A stretch of DNA of 64,000 bases from VRUE01 sp963702705 (GTDB lineage Bacteria; Actinomycetota; Thermoleophilia; Solirubrobacterales; 70-9): NCBI GenBank assembly GCA_963702705.1, contig CAVPDR010000002.1, positions 310,001 through 374,000 of the forward strand, written 5' to 3'. A program made the translations under genes and the position numbers. Each line of letters begins with the position of its first letter. Positions within the stretch are counted from its first letter, which is position 1. The notes beneath the pieces were generated by a model, which ran no database searches, had not been told where the DNA came from, and was given only the letters and a program-made list of their open reading frames with translations. Positions 25,682-37,728 of this stretch are shown in pieces.

Positions 25682-26094
25682 CAGGCCATCTCCGCGTCGG
25701 ACGCGTGGGTCGGCTCGGCGAGCAGGACCTCCGGATGGCTGTCGACGGCGACGATCTCGTTGTCGTCGTCGACGTGGACGACGACCGGCGAGTAGGCCTC
25801 CAGGTCACTCTCGTCATAGGCGCCAAAGGAAGCGACGATGATCTTGTGCCCCGGCCGGGTCAGGTGGGCGGCGGCGCCGTTGACCTGCATCGTGCGCGAG
25901 CCAGGCTCGCCGTCGATCACGTAGGTGACGAAGCGGGCGCCGTTGTCGACGTCCCAGACGTAGACCTGCTCGTTGGTGATCAGGTCGGCGCTGGCCATCA
26001 GCTCGGTGTCGATGGTGATGCTGCCGATGTAGTCGACATCGCAATCGGTCACCGTCGCGCGGTGGATCTTGGACTTGAGCATCTGCCTCTGCAT
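25681..26094 (-). CDS. panD: Aspartate 1-decarboxylase precursor
   Basis: Pyruvoyl enzyme making beta-alanine. The self-cleavage site Gly24-Ser25 lies in DYIGSITID and Lys9 in LKSKIHRATVT. The 137-residue length is normal. It overlaps the start of panB by one base and follows panC by 41 bases. Confidence 0.96.
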   Translation of the reverse strand: MQRQMLKSKIHRATVTDCDVDYIGSITIDTELMASADLITNEQVYVWDVDNGARFVTYVIDGEPGSRTMQVNGAAAHLTRPGHKIIVASFGAYDESDLEAYSPVVVHVDDDNEIVAVDSHPEVLLAEPTHASDAEMA

Positions 26095-26135
26095 CAGATC
26101 TATTCCTCCGTGTCAGCGCTTGTGAGTTGAAGCCT

Positions 26136-27033
26136 TCAAGGTCGAATCAGGACGTTGTCGATCAGGCGGGCCCCACCAACCTGGGCAGCGACCGCGATTA
26201 GCACCGGGCGATCCTGCAGCTCGGTGGCGGGGGTCAAGTTGTCGGCGTCGCGAGCTTCCAGGTACTCGGGCTCGATGCCGGCGGCGTTCAGCTCCCGGCG
26301 CGCCGCCTCGAGCCCGGCGCCTCAGCGACTCGGCGCGCGCCGCTTCCTCGGCGGCGCGCAGCGCCCGCGAGAGCGCGGCGGCCTGCTCGCGCGCCCGCGG
26401 ATCGAGGTAGGCGTTGCGCGAGCTCATCGCCAGGCCGTCGGGCTCGCGCGCCGTCGGCAGCACCTCGATCCGCACCGGGATGTCGAGGTCGCGGACCATG
26501 CGACGGATAACGGCCACCTGCTGCGCGTCCTTCTGGCCGAAGTAGGCGACGTCGGGCCCGACCGAGTTGAAGAGCTTGGCGACGACGGTGGTGACGCCGC
26601 GGAAATGGCCGGGGCCACGCCGGGCGGGATCGCCGTCGAGCACGTCGGTCAGCCCGCCCCCGACTTCGACCTGGGTGGCAAAACCCTCGGGGTAGACGGC
26701 CTCGACCGGCGGCGCGTAGACGATCTCGACGCCGGCCTCGGCGGCGAGCCGCAGGTCGCGCTCCTCGTCGCGCGGGTAGCGGTCGAGGTCCTCGCCCGGC
26801 CCGAACTGGGTCGGGTTGACGAAGAGGCTCATGACGACGACGTCGCACTCGGCGCGAGCGGCGCGCAGCAGCGAGAGGTGACCCTCGTGGAGGAAGCCCA
26901 TCGTCGGCACCAGGCCGATCGAGCTGCCCTGCGCCCGCGCCGGCGCAAGCGCGGCTCGAAGCTCTGGCTTCGCGCGGAGGAGCTTCACGTCACCTGTTGC
27001 GTGTGAGGAATCGACGAGTTCGACGAGATCCAT
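26136..27033 (-). CDS. panC: Pantothenate synthetase, one frameshift near the C terminus
   Basis: Condenses pantoate with beta-alanine using ATP. The N-terminal ~235 residues are intact: LVPTMGFLHEGHLSLL (HIGH-like motif), FVNPTQFGPGEDLDRYPR, YFGQKDAQQ and DGLAMSSRNAYL. Near 26312-26325 one extra base shifts the frame. The true ending continues out of frame (LEAARRELNAAGIEPEYLEA … VAAQVGGARLIDNVLIRP) to a TGA at 26136. The uncorrected frame runs on to 26113 with an Arg-rich non-homologous tail. Removing one base restores 298 residues. As the other pan genes are intact, a sequence error is more likely than gene loss. Confidence 0.85.
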
Positions 27034-27152
27034 TGGTCCATGCCCTTCAGGGTCACGGCCGTACGGCGGAAATTATAGGGATCGATCGGCGCCGTTAGGA
27101 CGGCTTGATCACAGATGGCAGGATTCCCGCCTCCTGCCGGGTACCGGCGACG

Positions 27153-28841
27153 CTACTCGCCCAACCAGAAAGCCAGCTCGCGCTGCTTCGCCGCAGCGTC
27201 GGCGCCTTTGTAATAGCTGTCCTGCCAGGCTTTGCCGTCTTCGGGGCCTTCCCACTCCTTGCCCGCTTTCTTCGCCGCTTTGGAGCGCACGTAGCGCCAG
27301 CGGTAGGCGTTGTAGACGGAGATGATGTGGGTGGCGTATGCGGCGGCTAGCTTCGGCGCTGCGGCGATCAGGTTGAGGTTGTCGTCGTTCTTTCCGCTCG
27401 CCCGCGGGCCCAGGTTGTGCGAGCCGGTCATCACCATCGGCTTCGCCCCGAACGGATCGAGGACGACGACCTTGGAGTGGATCATCACCAGGCTCAGCCG
27501 GTCGATCTCTTTTTCCCAGCCGGCGAAGCGCGAGTCGATCTTGCTCGGCAGGACGATGTCGGGGTCGGCTTCGTCGAGCTGGCCGCGGTGGATCAGGTTG
27601 ACCAGGGCGGGGTCTTTGGAGCCCGCCTCGGGGTCCTGGTTGAGGATCCCGTGCACGTAGAGGGAATCGCCGCCGTCGGCTTCGTCGGCGGCGACCCGGT
27701 CCATGATCGCGTTGAAGAGCGTGCCTTTGCGGCCGGGGTTGAAGAACTCGAAGAGGATGCCGTCTTCCGCCGCGGCGATCAGCCCCCGCGCCTCGACCAG
27801 GTCCACTTCCTTGTGCACCGGCACGAACCAGGTGCCGATGCTCGCCTTGCCCGATTTCGCCACGCGTTTCGCGCCGTTGCCGTCAACCAGCTGCGGCGGG
27901 AACTTGTCGCCCGATTCCAACAGCGCGTCCCACTGGGCTTTGTAGTACTTGGCGATTGCGGCGTTCTCGATCCGCAGGCCGTTGTTCACCTGCGTGCAGA
28001 GGCCGGTCATCGTCCAGTTGGTCGAGCCGGTCCAAGCCAGCCGTGGCGATTTCGCCGGCTCGCAGACGACGAGGAACTTGTTGTGGGCGAGGCGGCTGCC
28101 GGTCATCCGTTTGTGAACGTCGACTTTTGCGGCTTCGAGCGTCCCCCGCGCCTCTTTGTTCTCGTCGCCCTTGGCCGCGGTGCCGTTGGCGAGGATCACG
28201 TGAGCGCGGGGCCCGAGGGCGCAGAGATCGGCGACCAGCTCCGGGTCGTCGAGCTCGAACAGGGCCGCGTAGATCTCTGCTTTTGAGCTTGACTCGGCGT
28301 CGGCGAGCACCTTGCGCAGCGCCAGCCGCAATTCGCCGGAGAGGTATTCGCGGGTGATGTTGCCCGGCGTCGCGATCATGGTGTTCAGCTTTTTGCCCCA
28401 GGGTTCGTCGCCTTTGAGCCGGCGCGCGACCGACTGCGTCGCCAGCACTCCCCGGTTGAAGTAGGCGAAAAACCCCTCGCCGCCGTCGGCACTTACCGCA
28501 ACCGGCTCGCTCCACGGACTCGCCTGGTCGGCGGCTTCCTTGAGCGAACCCGCCTTACCGATCATCGGGACCGCCCGGTAGCTGACCGTTTCACCCGAGC
28601 GGGCCAGCACGTCCGCCCAGGCGAATTTCTGGATCGGCCACTCGGTGCTCGGCCGGTGCTCACCGGGCTTGTGTTCTTCGCCGGCGAAGGGGATGAAGGT
28701 GTGGACCGGCTCTTCGTCTCCACCACTCGGTTTGCGATAGAGGGCGAAGCCGCGGCAGTTGGCGATTACCCCCGGGTAACGCCAGACGACGTAGGTGTCA
28801 TCGCAGTTCGCATGGGCGACGATCGAGACGGGGTCGGGCAC
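27153..28841 (-). CDS. Phospholipase-D superfamily protein (562 aa)
   Basis: Two HKD-type catalytic motifs are visible: LAHNKFLVVCEP followed by TGSTNWT (about 285-310), and MIHSKVVVLDPFG followed by TGSHNLG (about 455-480). Both have the H-x-K core of PLD phosphodiesterases. The N-terminal ~90 residues resemble an FnIII-like fold (YVVWRYPGVIANCRGFALYRK). I choose the GTG at 28841. The TTG at 28877 is itself part of the -35 box, and a promoter ends 6 bases before the GTG, implying a leaderless mRNA. No signal peptide is seen. Substrate is unknown: phospholipid, nuclease and toxin roles are all possible for the family. Confidence 0.82.
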   Translation of the reverse strand: MPDPVSIVAHANCDDTYVVWRYPGVIANCRGFALYRKPSGGDEEPVHTFIPFAGEEHKPGEHRPSTEWPIQKFAWADVLARSGETVSYRAVPMIGKAGSLKEAADQASPWSEPVAVSADGGEGFFAYFNRGVLATQSVARRLKGDEPWGKKLNTMIATPGNITREYLSGELRLALRKVLADAESSSKAEIYAALFELDDPELVADLCALGPRAHVILANGTAAKGDENKEARGTLEAAKVDVHKRMTGSRLAHNKFLVVCEPAKSPRLAWTGSTNWTMTGLCTQVNNGLRIENAAIAKYYKAQWDALLESGDKFPPQLVDGNGAKRVAKSGKASIGTWFVPVHKEVDLVEARGLIAAAEDGILFEFFNPGRKGTLFNAIMDRVAADEADGGDSLYVHGILNQDPEAGSKDPALVNLIHRGQLDEADPDIVLPSKIDSRFAGWEKEIDRLSLVMIHSKVVVLDPFGAKPMVMTGSHNLGPRASGKNDDNLNLIAAAPKLAAAYATHIISVYNAYRWRYVRSKAAKKAGKEWEGPEDGKAWQDSYYKGADAAAKQRELAFWLGE

Positions 28842-28847
28842 ATGGCG

Positions 28848-28877
28848 AACATATTGGAGATAAATCGAACATGTCAA
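28848..28877 (-). promoter_or_regulatory. Consensus promoter, leaderless transcript for the PLD-like gene
   Basis: Perfect -35 TTGACA (28872-28877), 18-bp spacer and -10 TATGTT (28848-28853). Only 6 bases separate the -10 from the GTG at 28841, so transcription should begin at or next to the start codon. Confidence 0.65.
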
Positions 28878-28913
28878 GTATTACTGAGTAAACACACCGT
28901 TATGTGGATGTAG

Positions 28914-29504
28914 TCAGTCGCGCCCCACCTTCCCGATCTCCTTTGCCGGCGCCCCGGCGGCGATCGTGCCGGCGGGAAGATCGCAGGTGACCACCGAGTT
29001 GGCGCCGATCACACAGCGCTCGCCGATCGTCACCCCGCTGGTGACCACGCAGTTAACGCCGAACCAGCAGTTGGAGCCGATCCTCACCGGTCCCTTGGAG
29101 GTGAAGCCCTGCTGGGTCACCGGTGTGTCGGGATCGTCGAAGCGGTGGGCCGAATCGCCGACGAAGCAGCCATTGGCGAACATGGTGTGGTCGCCGATCT
29201 CGACCAGCTCCAGCGCGGCGATCATCGTGTTGCGGTTCAGAAAGCAGCCGGCGCCGATCTCGATCCGCGCCTCGGGCGCCAGGGTCAGCCAGCAGCCGGG
29301 CTCGAACAGCGTCCCTTCGCCGACCCGAAGACGGCCCTGGTCGAGCGCCTCCAAGGCCTCGCCCTCGAGCGGTTGGCGGATGAAAAAGCCGCCCCGGGCG
29401 GCGTGCCGCGCAAGCCGCCAGCGCCGGGACGGGCGCCGGTTGCGCTCATACCAGCGCCGCTTCGCCCACCACACTCGCCAACCCGTCTGCCTCGTCCCGC
29501 TCAT
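28914..29504 (-). CDS. Left-handed beta-helix acyltransferase (hexapeptide repeat), 196 aa
   Basis: A basic N terminus (SRRWRLARHAARGG) precedes hexapeptide-repeat coils such as IEIGAGCFLNRNTMIAA, VEIGDHTMFANG, VRIGSNCWFGVNCVVTSGV and TIGERCVIGANSVV. The typical end PAGTIAAGAPAKEIG is that of CoA-dependent O-acetyltransferases (LacA/WbbJ type). Such enzymes usually modify surface polysaccharides; the substrate here is unknown. Divergent from the ROK kinase gene, with palindromic repeat type 3 between them. Confidence 0.87.
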   Translation of the reverse strand: MSGTRQTGWRVWWAKRRWYERNRRPSRRWRLARHAARGGFFIRQPLEGEALEALDQGRLRVGEGTLFEPGCWLTLAPEARIEIGAGCFLNRNTMIAALELVEIGDHTMFANGCFVGDSAHRFDDPDTPVTQQGFTSKGPVRIGSNCWFGVNCVVTSGVTIGERCVIGANSVVTCDLPAGTIAAGAPAKEIGKVGRD

Positions 29505-29529
29505 CGCCCCGCAACCCTACGAAACCCCG

Positions 29530-29578
29530 GCCGACGGGCCTGAAATACGCATATAAGGCGTAAAATAGGCCCGTCGGC
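29530..29578. repeat. Palindromic repeat, type 3, copy 2
   Basis: 12-bp perfect outer arms GCCGACGGGCCT (29530-29541) and its complement (29567-29578) enclose 25 bases with an inner TACGC/GCGTA stem. It shares the outer arms and spacing with 19843-19889. It lies in the 90-bp divergent gap between the acyltransferase and the kinase genes. Confidence 0.75.
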
Positions 29579-29594
29579 GCATAGACTGCGGCGC

Positions 29595-30555
29595 ATGGCT
29601 GAGCTGCGTGGTGGCATCGACCTTGGCGGTACGAAGATCCAGACGGCGATCGTCGAGGCGGGCGGCCAGGTTCACGGCGAAGCCCGCCATCCCACGCCGA
29701 CCTCGGGCGGGCCTGCCGACGTGGCGCGCGCGATGGAGGACGCGCTGCGCGAGGCGGCTTCCGCGGCCGGCGTCAAGCCCGAAGAGCTGCAGGGCGTCGG
29801 CGTCGGCTCGCCCGGCGACGCCGACGGCAAGACCGGCGTCGTCTCCGGCGCCCGCAACCTGCCCGGCTGGGAGGGCAGCTTTCCGCTGGGCGAGACGCTG
29901 TCGAAGGCGCTCGGCGCCGAGGTGCGGATCGGCAACGACGTCCAGGTCGCGACCGAAGCCGAGTTCCACCTCGGCGCCGGGCGCGAGTTCTCCAGCCTGA
30001 TCGGCGTCTTCTGGGGCACCGGCGTCGGCGGCGGCATCGTGCTCGACGGCAAGCCCTGGCTCGGCCGGGGGGCCGCCGGTGAGATCGGCCACATGGTCGT
30101 CAAGCGCGGCGGCGCCAAGTGCCCCTGCGGGCGCAAGGGCTGCATGGAGGCCTACGCCGGCCGCGCCGCGATGGAGGCCGAGGCGCGGCGCCAGCACGAG
30201 GAGGGCGCCAAGACAGACCTCTTCAAGCTGATGGAGAAGCACGGCAAAGACCGGCTCACGAGCGGCATCTGGGACCGGGCGATCGAGCACGGCGACCACC
30301 TCGCCGAGAAGCTGATCGACCGCGCGATCGAGGCGCTGGGAACCGGAGTCGCCTCCGCGGTCAACCTGCTCGACCCCGAAGCGGTGATCATCGGCGGCGG
30401 CCTCGGGCGTCCGCTTCGGCGATCGCTACATGGAGCCGCTGACCAAGGAGATGGCCAAGCACCTCTTCGTCGACGAACGCCCGCCCGCGGTCCGCGTCGC
30501 CTCTCTGGGCGACCTCGGCGGCGCGATCGGCGCCTCGCTGCTCGTCGCCGACTGA
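29595..30555 (+). CDS. ROK-family sugar kinase (glucokinase type), one frameshift
   Basis: The ATP-binding motif GIDLGGTKIQ is at 7-16, the sugar-binding region GNDVQVATEAEFHLGAG near 113-130, and WGTGVGGGIVLDG follows. The ROK zinc motif CPCGRKGCMEAYAGR lies at about 176-190. No DNA-binding domain is present, so it is a kinase rather than an XylR/NagC regulator. After GGGL near 30405-30412 one extra base shifts the frame. The genuine ending (RFGDRYMEPLTKEMAKHL … LGDLGGAIGASLLVAD) continues to TGA at 30555, giving 319 residues once corrected. It ends one base from the convergent transporter permease, suggesting a shared sugar-uptake function. Confidence 0.85.
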
Positions 30556-30556
30556 A

Positions 30557-31769
30557 CTAGACGCGCCCGGAGCCCTGCCGCTGCTGGCGGGCGACGGCAT
30601 CGACGATCACGGCCAGCAGCAGGACACCGCCGGTGACCATGAACTTGACCGCCGAGGAGAGCGCGAGCAGGTCCATCCCGTTGGAGATCGAGCCGATCAC
30701 CAGGGCGCCGAGGAGCGCCGTCCAGACCGAGCCCCGACCGCCGAAGAGGCTGGTCCCCGCGATCACCGGCCCGGCGATCGCCAGCAGCAGCAGTTCGTTC
30801 CCGCCCGAGTTCTGGTTGACGGCGAGCAGTCGCGAGGCGGCGAGGATGCCGCCGATCGCCGCCATCGTGCCGGAGATCCCGAAGACCGCGACGCGGATGC
30901 CGTTGACGCGGATGCCGGCGCGGCGCGCGGCCTCGGCGTTGCCGCCGACGGCGAAGACGTGCCGGCCGAACCCGGTCCGCTTGACGACGTACTCCATCCC
31001 GACCACGAAGGCGAGCAGGATCATCACCGCCAGCGGCACGCCGCGATCGGAGTTGAGAACCGCGGTGGCGACGATCGTGATCACGGCGACCAGCCCGAAC
31101 CTGAGACCGAGCGCGGCGAGGTTCTCGCTGTCGAGCCCGGCCGCGACTCGCCGCCGGTGCCCGAGGAAGAGGACGGCGCCGTAGAGCCCGATCACGATCG
31201 CGGCAAAGATCCAGCCCACCGTGTCGGAGTAGAAGGTGTTGGCGAGACCGGTGATCACCGGATCGGTGAGGTTGATCGAGCCGGTCGAGCCGAGTACCTG
31301 CAGGAGCGCTCCCTGCCAGGCGAGCAGGCCGGCAAGGGTGACGACGAAGGAGGGGATGACGAAGCGGCTGAAGAGCGAGCCCTGGAGCAGTCCGATCGCC
31401 ATTCCGACCGCGACCGCGGCGGCAATCGCCAGATAGGGGTTCCAGCCGTGCTTGACGTTGAGAACGGCCATGACCGCCGCGGCAAGGCCGCTGACGGCGC
31501 CGACCGAGAGGTCGATCTCCCCCAGCAGCAGCACGTAGACGACGCCGATCGAGATCAGCCCCGTGGCGGTGATCTGCAGCATCAGGTTGGTCAGGTTCTG
31601 GGCCGAGAGGAAGCGGTCGTTCTCGAACTGGAAGATCGCCCAGATCAGCGCCAGGCCGATCACCACGCGCAGCGACGCGAGATCGCCCTGGATCAGCCGG
31701 CGGATCGTCTCCTTCGGCCGCGGGGTGACCTCGCTCTTGGCGCTCGCGGCGCGCTGCTGCGTCGCTCAT
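30557..31769 (-). CDS. xylH: Sugar ABC transporter permease, XylH/RbsC type, frameshift at 5' end
   Basis: A multi-helix inner-membrane permease with the family blocks YVLLLGEIDLSVGAVSGLAA (about 75-95), GNAEAARRAGIRVNGIRV (the EAA-like loop contacting the ATPase) and LLLLAIAGPVIAGTSLFGG. The ATG at 31769 overlaps the ATPase stop (ATGA). That frame is wrong after about residue 4: an extra base lies in the first ~15 nucleotides. The true N terminus (TPRPKETIRRLIQGDLASLR) is in the next frame, and without correction the first usable start is the GTG near 31666. Corrected length is 403 residues. Substrate is probably a pentose or other monosaccharide, inferred from the family and the binding protein. 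Confidence 0.83.
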
Positions 31770-32557
31770 GATTTCGTCCCCTCGTCTTTCTCCTTGGCGC
31801 CATCGGAGCCGACGCCGGTTATCGCCGAGACGACGTGCTCCTCCGTGGTCGCATCGGCCTCGAACTCGCCGGCCGCGCGGCCGAGCCTGAGGACGACGAT
31901 CCGGTCGGCGACCTCGAAGACGTCGACCAGGTTGTGGCTGATCACGACGACGCCGAGCTCGCGCTCGCGCAGCCGTTTGATCAGGTTGAGCACCTGCGCC
32001 GTCTGGGCGACGCCGAGCGCCGCGGTTGGCTCGTCCAGCAGCACCACCTTGGGCTCTCCCAACAGCGAACGGGCGACCGCGACCTGCTGCCGCTGACCCC
32101 CGGAGAGGGTCCCGACCTCACTGCGCAGGCTCGGGATCGTCACCGCGAGGTTGGAGAGCAGCTCGCCGGTCTGGTGCTCCATCCGCGACTCGTCGAGCTG
32201 CCGCGAGATCGTGCCCGACCCGGGCGAGACCTCCTCGCGGCCGAGGAAGAGGTTGGCGACGACGTCGAGGTTGTCGCAGAGGGCGAGGTCCTGGTAGACG
32301 GTCGCTATCCCCAGGCCCGTCGCGTCCTGGGGCTTGGCGATCGAGACCTCCTCGCCGTCGAAGCGGATCCTGCCGGTGTCGGCGGCGTGGATGCCGGCGA
32401 TCGTCTTGACCAAGGTCGACTTGCCGGCGCCGTTGTCGCCGACCAGGCCGATCACCTCGCCCGCGTGGACGGCGAAGTCGACCCGGTCCAGAGCTTGGAC
32501 CGGGCCGAACCGCTTGCTGACTCCCTCCAACTCGAGGAGGGGAGCGCCGTTGCTCAT
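31766..32557 (-). CDS. Sugar ABC transporter ATP-binding protein (single NBD, 263 aa)
   Basis: Walker A GDNGAGKST (about 40-48), Q-loop VYQDLALCDNLDV, signature LSGGQRQQVAVARSLL, Walker B VVLLDEPTAAL and H-loop VVVISHN are all present. Unlike RbsA/XylG of E. coli it has one nucleotide-binding domain, as is common for actinobacterial CUT2 systems, so it would act as a homodimer. It starts one base after the binding-protein stop and overlaps the permease start. Confidence 0.93.
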   Translation of the reverse strand: MSNGAPLLELEGVSKRFGPVQALDRVDFAVHAGEVIGLVGDNGAGKSTLVKTIAGIHAADTGRIRFDGEEVSIAKPQDATGLGIATVYQDLALCDNLDVVANLFLGREEVSPGSGTISRQLDESRMEHQTGELLSNLAVTIPSLRSEVGTLSGGQRQQVAVARSLLGEPKVVLLDEPTAALGVAQTAQVLNLIKRLRERELGVVVISHNLVDVFEVADRIVVLRLGRAAGEFEADATTEEHVVSAITGVGSDGAKEKDEGTKS

Positions 32558-32558
32558 C

Positions 32559-33654
32559 TCAGCCCGAGATTCCCGCTTCTTTGCACGCCGCCGCGTAGGA
32601 GCCGGTGCAGAGTTCGGACGCGCTGACGAAGCCGTCCGCGACCACCGTGCTCTTGACGTTGTCCTTGATCACGGCGACCGGTTCGAGGATCGCCGAGGGG
32701 ACGTCGGCCTTGCCGTTGTTGATTTCTTCCGTGACCTTGCTCTGCGGCAGTTCTTCGCCTTCGGCGAGGGCGATGGCGAATTCGGCGGCGATCTTGGCCT
32801 GCGGCGTAATCGCCTTGTAGATCGTCATGTACTGCTGTTTGGCAAGGATCCGCTGCAGGCCGGCGACGGTCGAGTCCTGACCGGTGACCGGACGTTCTTC
32901 GGGATTGATGCCCGCGCCCTTCAGCGCCGCGATCGCGCCGCCGCCGGTGTCGTCGTTGGCCGCGTAGATGCCCCAAAAGCCGTCGTTGCCGAGCGCGGTG
33001 ATCGCCTGCTGCGCCTCGCGCTGGGCGTTTTCCGCGCTCCAGCCGGGCGTGTCGTACTCCTTCGCGATCTTCACCCCGGCGGCATCGAACCCCTTGTGGG
33101 CGCCGGCCTTGAACCCGGCGGCGTTGGGGTCGGCCGGGTCGCCGTTGATCATGATGATCGGGCCGCTGGCATGGCCGTCTTCTTTCAGCTTCTTGGCCAG
33201 CGTTTCGGCCTGAAGTTCGCCGACTCTTTCATTGTCGAAGGAGACGTAGGCATCGACTTCGCCGTTTTCGATCAGGCGGTCGTAGCTGACCACCGGCACG
33301 TTCTGGGCCTGCGCCTTTTCGGCGATCGCCGCCGCCGACTTGGAGTCCATCGGGTCGACGACGAGGACTTCGGCGCCCTGGGTCAGCGCCGCTTCGGCCT
33401 GGCTCTGCTGCTTTTCGGCGTCGCCGCCGGCGTTGCTGTAGAGGACTTCGCAGTCTTCGCACTGTTCTTCGACTGCTTTTTCGAAGTCGGGTCGATCGTT
33501 GGTTTCGTAGCGGGGCGTCTCGTTTTCCGGCAGGAGCAAAGCGATCTTGGTGCCACCGCCTCCACTGCTTCCACCACATCCCGCTGCAACCAAGACGATC
33601 GCGACCAGGACAGGCAGCCGCGACCGACACTCTCCTCAAGGCTGATCTGGACAT
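32559..33654 (-). CDS. xylF: Xylose-type sugar-binding lipoprotein, one frameshift in the signal peptide
   Basis: The body matches periplasmic-binding proteins of the XylF type: SYDRLIENGEVDAYVSFDNE, GELQAETL, NDDTGGGAIAALKGAG, TGQDSTVAGLQRI and DVPSAILEPV. The ATG at 33654 has AAGGAG 7 bases upstream and encodes MSRSALRRVSVA. One extra base near 33618 breaks the signal peptide. In the next frame it continues as LPVLVAIVLVAAGCGGSSGG, a perfect lipobox, so the corrected protein is a 364-residue lipoprotein. A glycine linker follows the lipid-anchored Cys. It is the first gene of the three-gene ABC operon. Xylose specificity is a family-level guess. Confidence 0.85.
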
Positions 33655-33678
33655 GAGCACTCCTTTCCGCCCCTGTCC

Positions 33679-36664
<2,986 letters not shown>

Positions 36665-36666
36665 AC

Positions 36667-36678
36667 GAACAGATGTTC
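36667..36678. promoter_or_regulatory. LexA-binding SOS box in front of uvrA
   Basis: GAACAGATGTTC, with flanking C on both sides, matches the Gram-positive/actinobacterial SOS box CGAAC-R-N-R-Y-GTTCG at 13 of 14 positions. It lies three bases before the uvrA GTG, so LexA binding would block uvrA transcription. It may also affect the divergent gene at 36720. Confidence 0.75.
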
Positions 36679-36719
36679 CCCGGGGGAGAACTCCGCTGAC
36701 TTCGCCCTTAGTAGCCCAT

Positions 36720-37661
36720 ATGCACGCAGAAAGACGATCTCACCATGGGCTGGCCGTGCTTGCTGAGAGACAGCACGGGGTGGTATCTGTTTGGCAGATG
36801 GAGGGGCTCGGTTATTCCGGTGATGCCGTTCGGCATGCTCGGGCCACCGGGAGGATCCACTCGCTGCACCGAGGGGTTTATGCGGTCGGGCACGGGCGCG
36901 TTTCTCGGCACGGCCAATGCATGGCCGCGATCCTGAGTTGCGGCCCTGCGCCGGGAGCCCTGCTCAGCCATCGCTCTGCTGCCTGGCTTTGGGGCCTGAC
37001 GTCCAGATTCACGCGCCCGGTCGAGGTCACCACGCCGACCCGGCGGCAAAGCAGGGTGGACATACGTATTCACAGTGCCCCGGCCCTCCAACCGGAGGAC
37101 GTCGCCTCGACAGAGGGGATCCCCACGACCTCCGTCGCGCGCACCCTCCTCGACTTCGCTGCCGTTGACCCCTGGTTCATCGGCAAGGCGGTGGAGAATG
37201 CGTACCGCCTGAATCTGCTGGATCTTGCCGCAATCGACAACCTGCTTTCTCGCAGTCGGGGATTCCGTGGGGTCGCCCGGCTTAGCGAGGCCTTGATCGT
37301 CTACCGCATTCCCGGCTTCACGCGCTCCGATTTCGAGCGATTCTTCCTCGCGATGAGCCGGAGCGAGGGACTGCCGCGGCCATCGATGAACTTCGTCGCC
37401 GCTGGATACGAGCTTGACGCCTACTGGCCCACGGAGCGGTTTGCCGTCGAACTCGACACATACGAGTACCACGGCAGCCCGGCGGCCTTTGAGCGCGATC
37501 GGAAGCGGCAGGAGGACCTGAAGCTCGCCGGGATCGAGATCGTGAGGATCACGGGCACCCGCTTCGAACGCGAACCAAAGGCAGTAGCCACCCGCATCCG
37601 CAAACTCCTCCGCCAGCGCCACCGCGACCTCAAGCGCGCAAGCACCCAAACTCCTCGCTGA
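36720..37661 (+). CDS. AbiEi-like antitoxin domain / DUF559-type endonuclease-fold protein (313 aa)
   Basis: The N-terminal ~60 residues (LAERQHGVVSVWQMEGLGYSGDAVRHARATGRIHSLHRGVYAVGH) match the winged-helix domain of AbiEi-type antitoxins. The middle has SHRSAAWLWGL and the LLDFAA motif of AbiEi. The C-terminal ~90 residues resemble a DUF559/Vsr-like nuclease fold (FAVELDTYEYHG … RDRKRQEDLKLAGIEIVRITG), with acidic and Gln/Lys residues in the expected order. Start ATG at 36720; no strong ribosome-binding site. The partner toxin AbiEii (nucleotidyltransferase) is absent on either side. Such stand-alone proteins are very common in actinobacteria and their role is unknown. Confidence 0.82.
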   Translation: MHAERRSHHGLAVLAERQHGVVSVWQMEGLGYSGDAVRHARATGRIHSLHRGVYAVGHGRVSRHGQCMAAILSCGPAPGALLSHRSAAWLWGLTSRFTRPVEVTTPTRRQSRVDIRIHSAPALQPEDVASTEGIPTTSVARTLLDFAAVDPWFIGKAVENAYRLNLLDLAAIDNLLSRSRGFRGVARLSEALIVYRIPGFTRSDFERFFLAMSRSEGLPRPSMNFVAAGYELDAYWPTERFAVELDTYEYHGSPAAFERDRKRQEDLKLAGIEIVRITGTRFEREPKAVATRIRKLLRQRHRDLKRASTQTPR

Positions 37662-37728
37662 GTTCATCCTTATCCGTGCATACGGACTACTAACCACGAA
37701 CTCAGCGCGTCGGGGTCGCGAACCTGGA

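Noticed and set aside
28842..28877. TTG at 28877 as start of the PLD-like gene
   Set aside because: This TTG is the first base triplet of a perfect -35 box; the GTG at 28841 fits a leaderless transcript.
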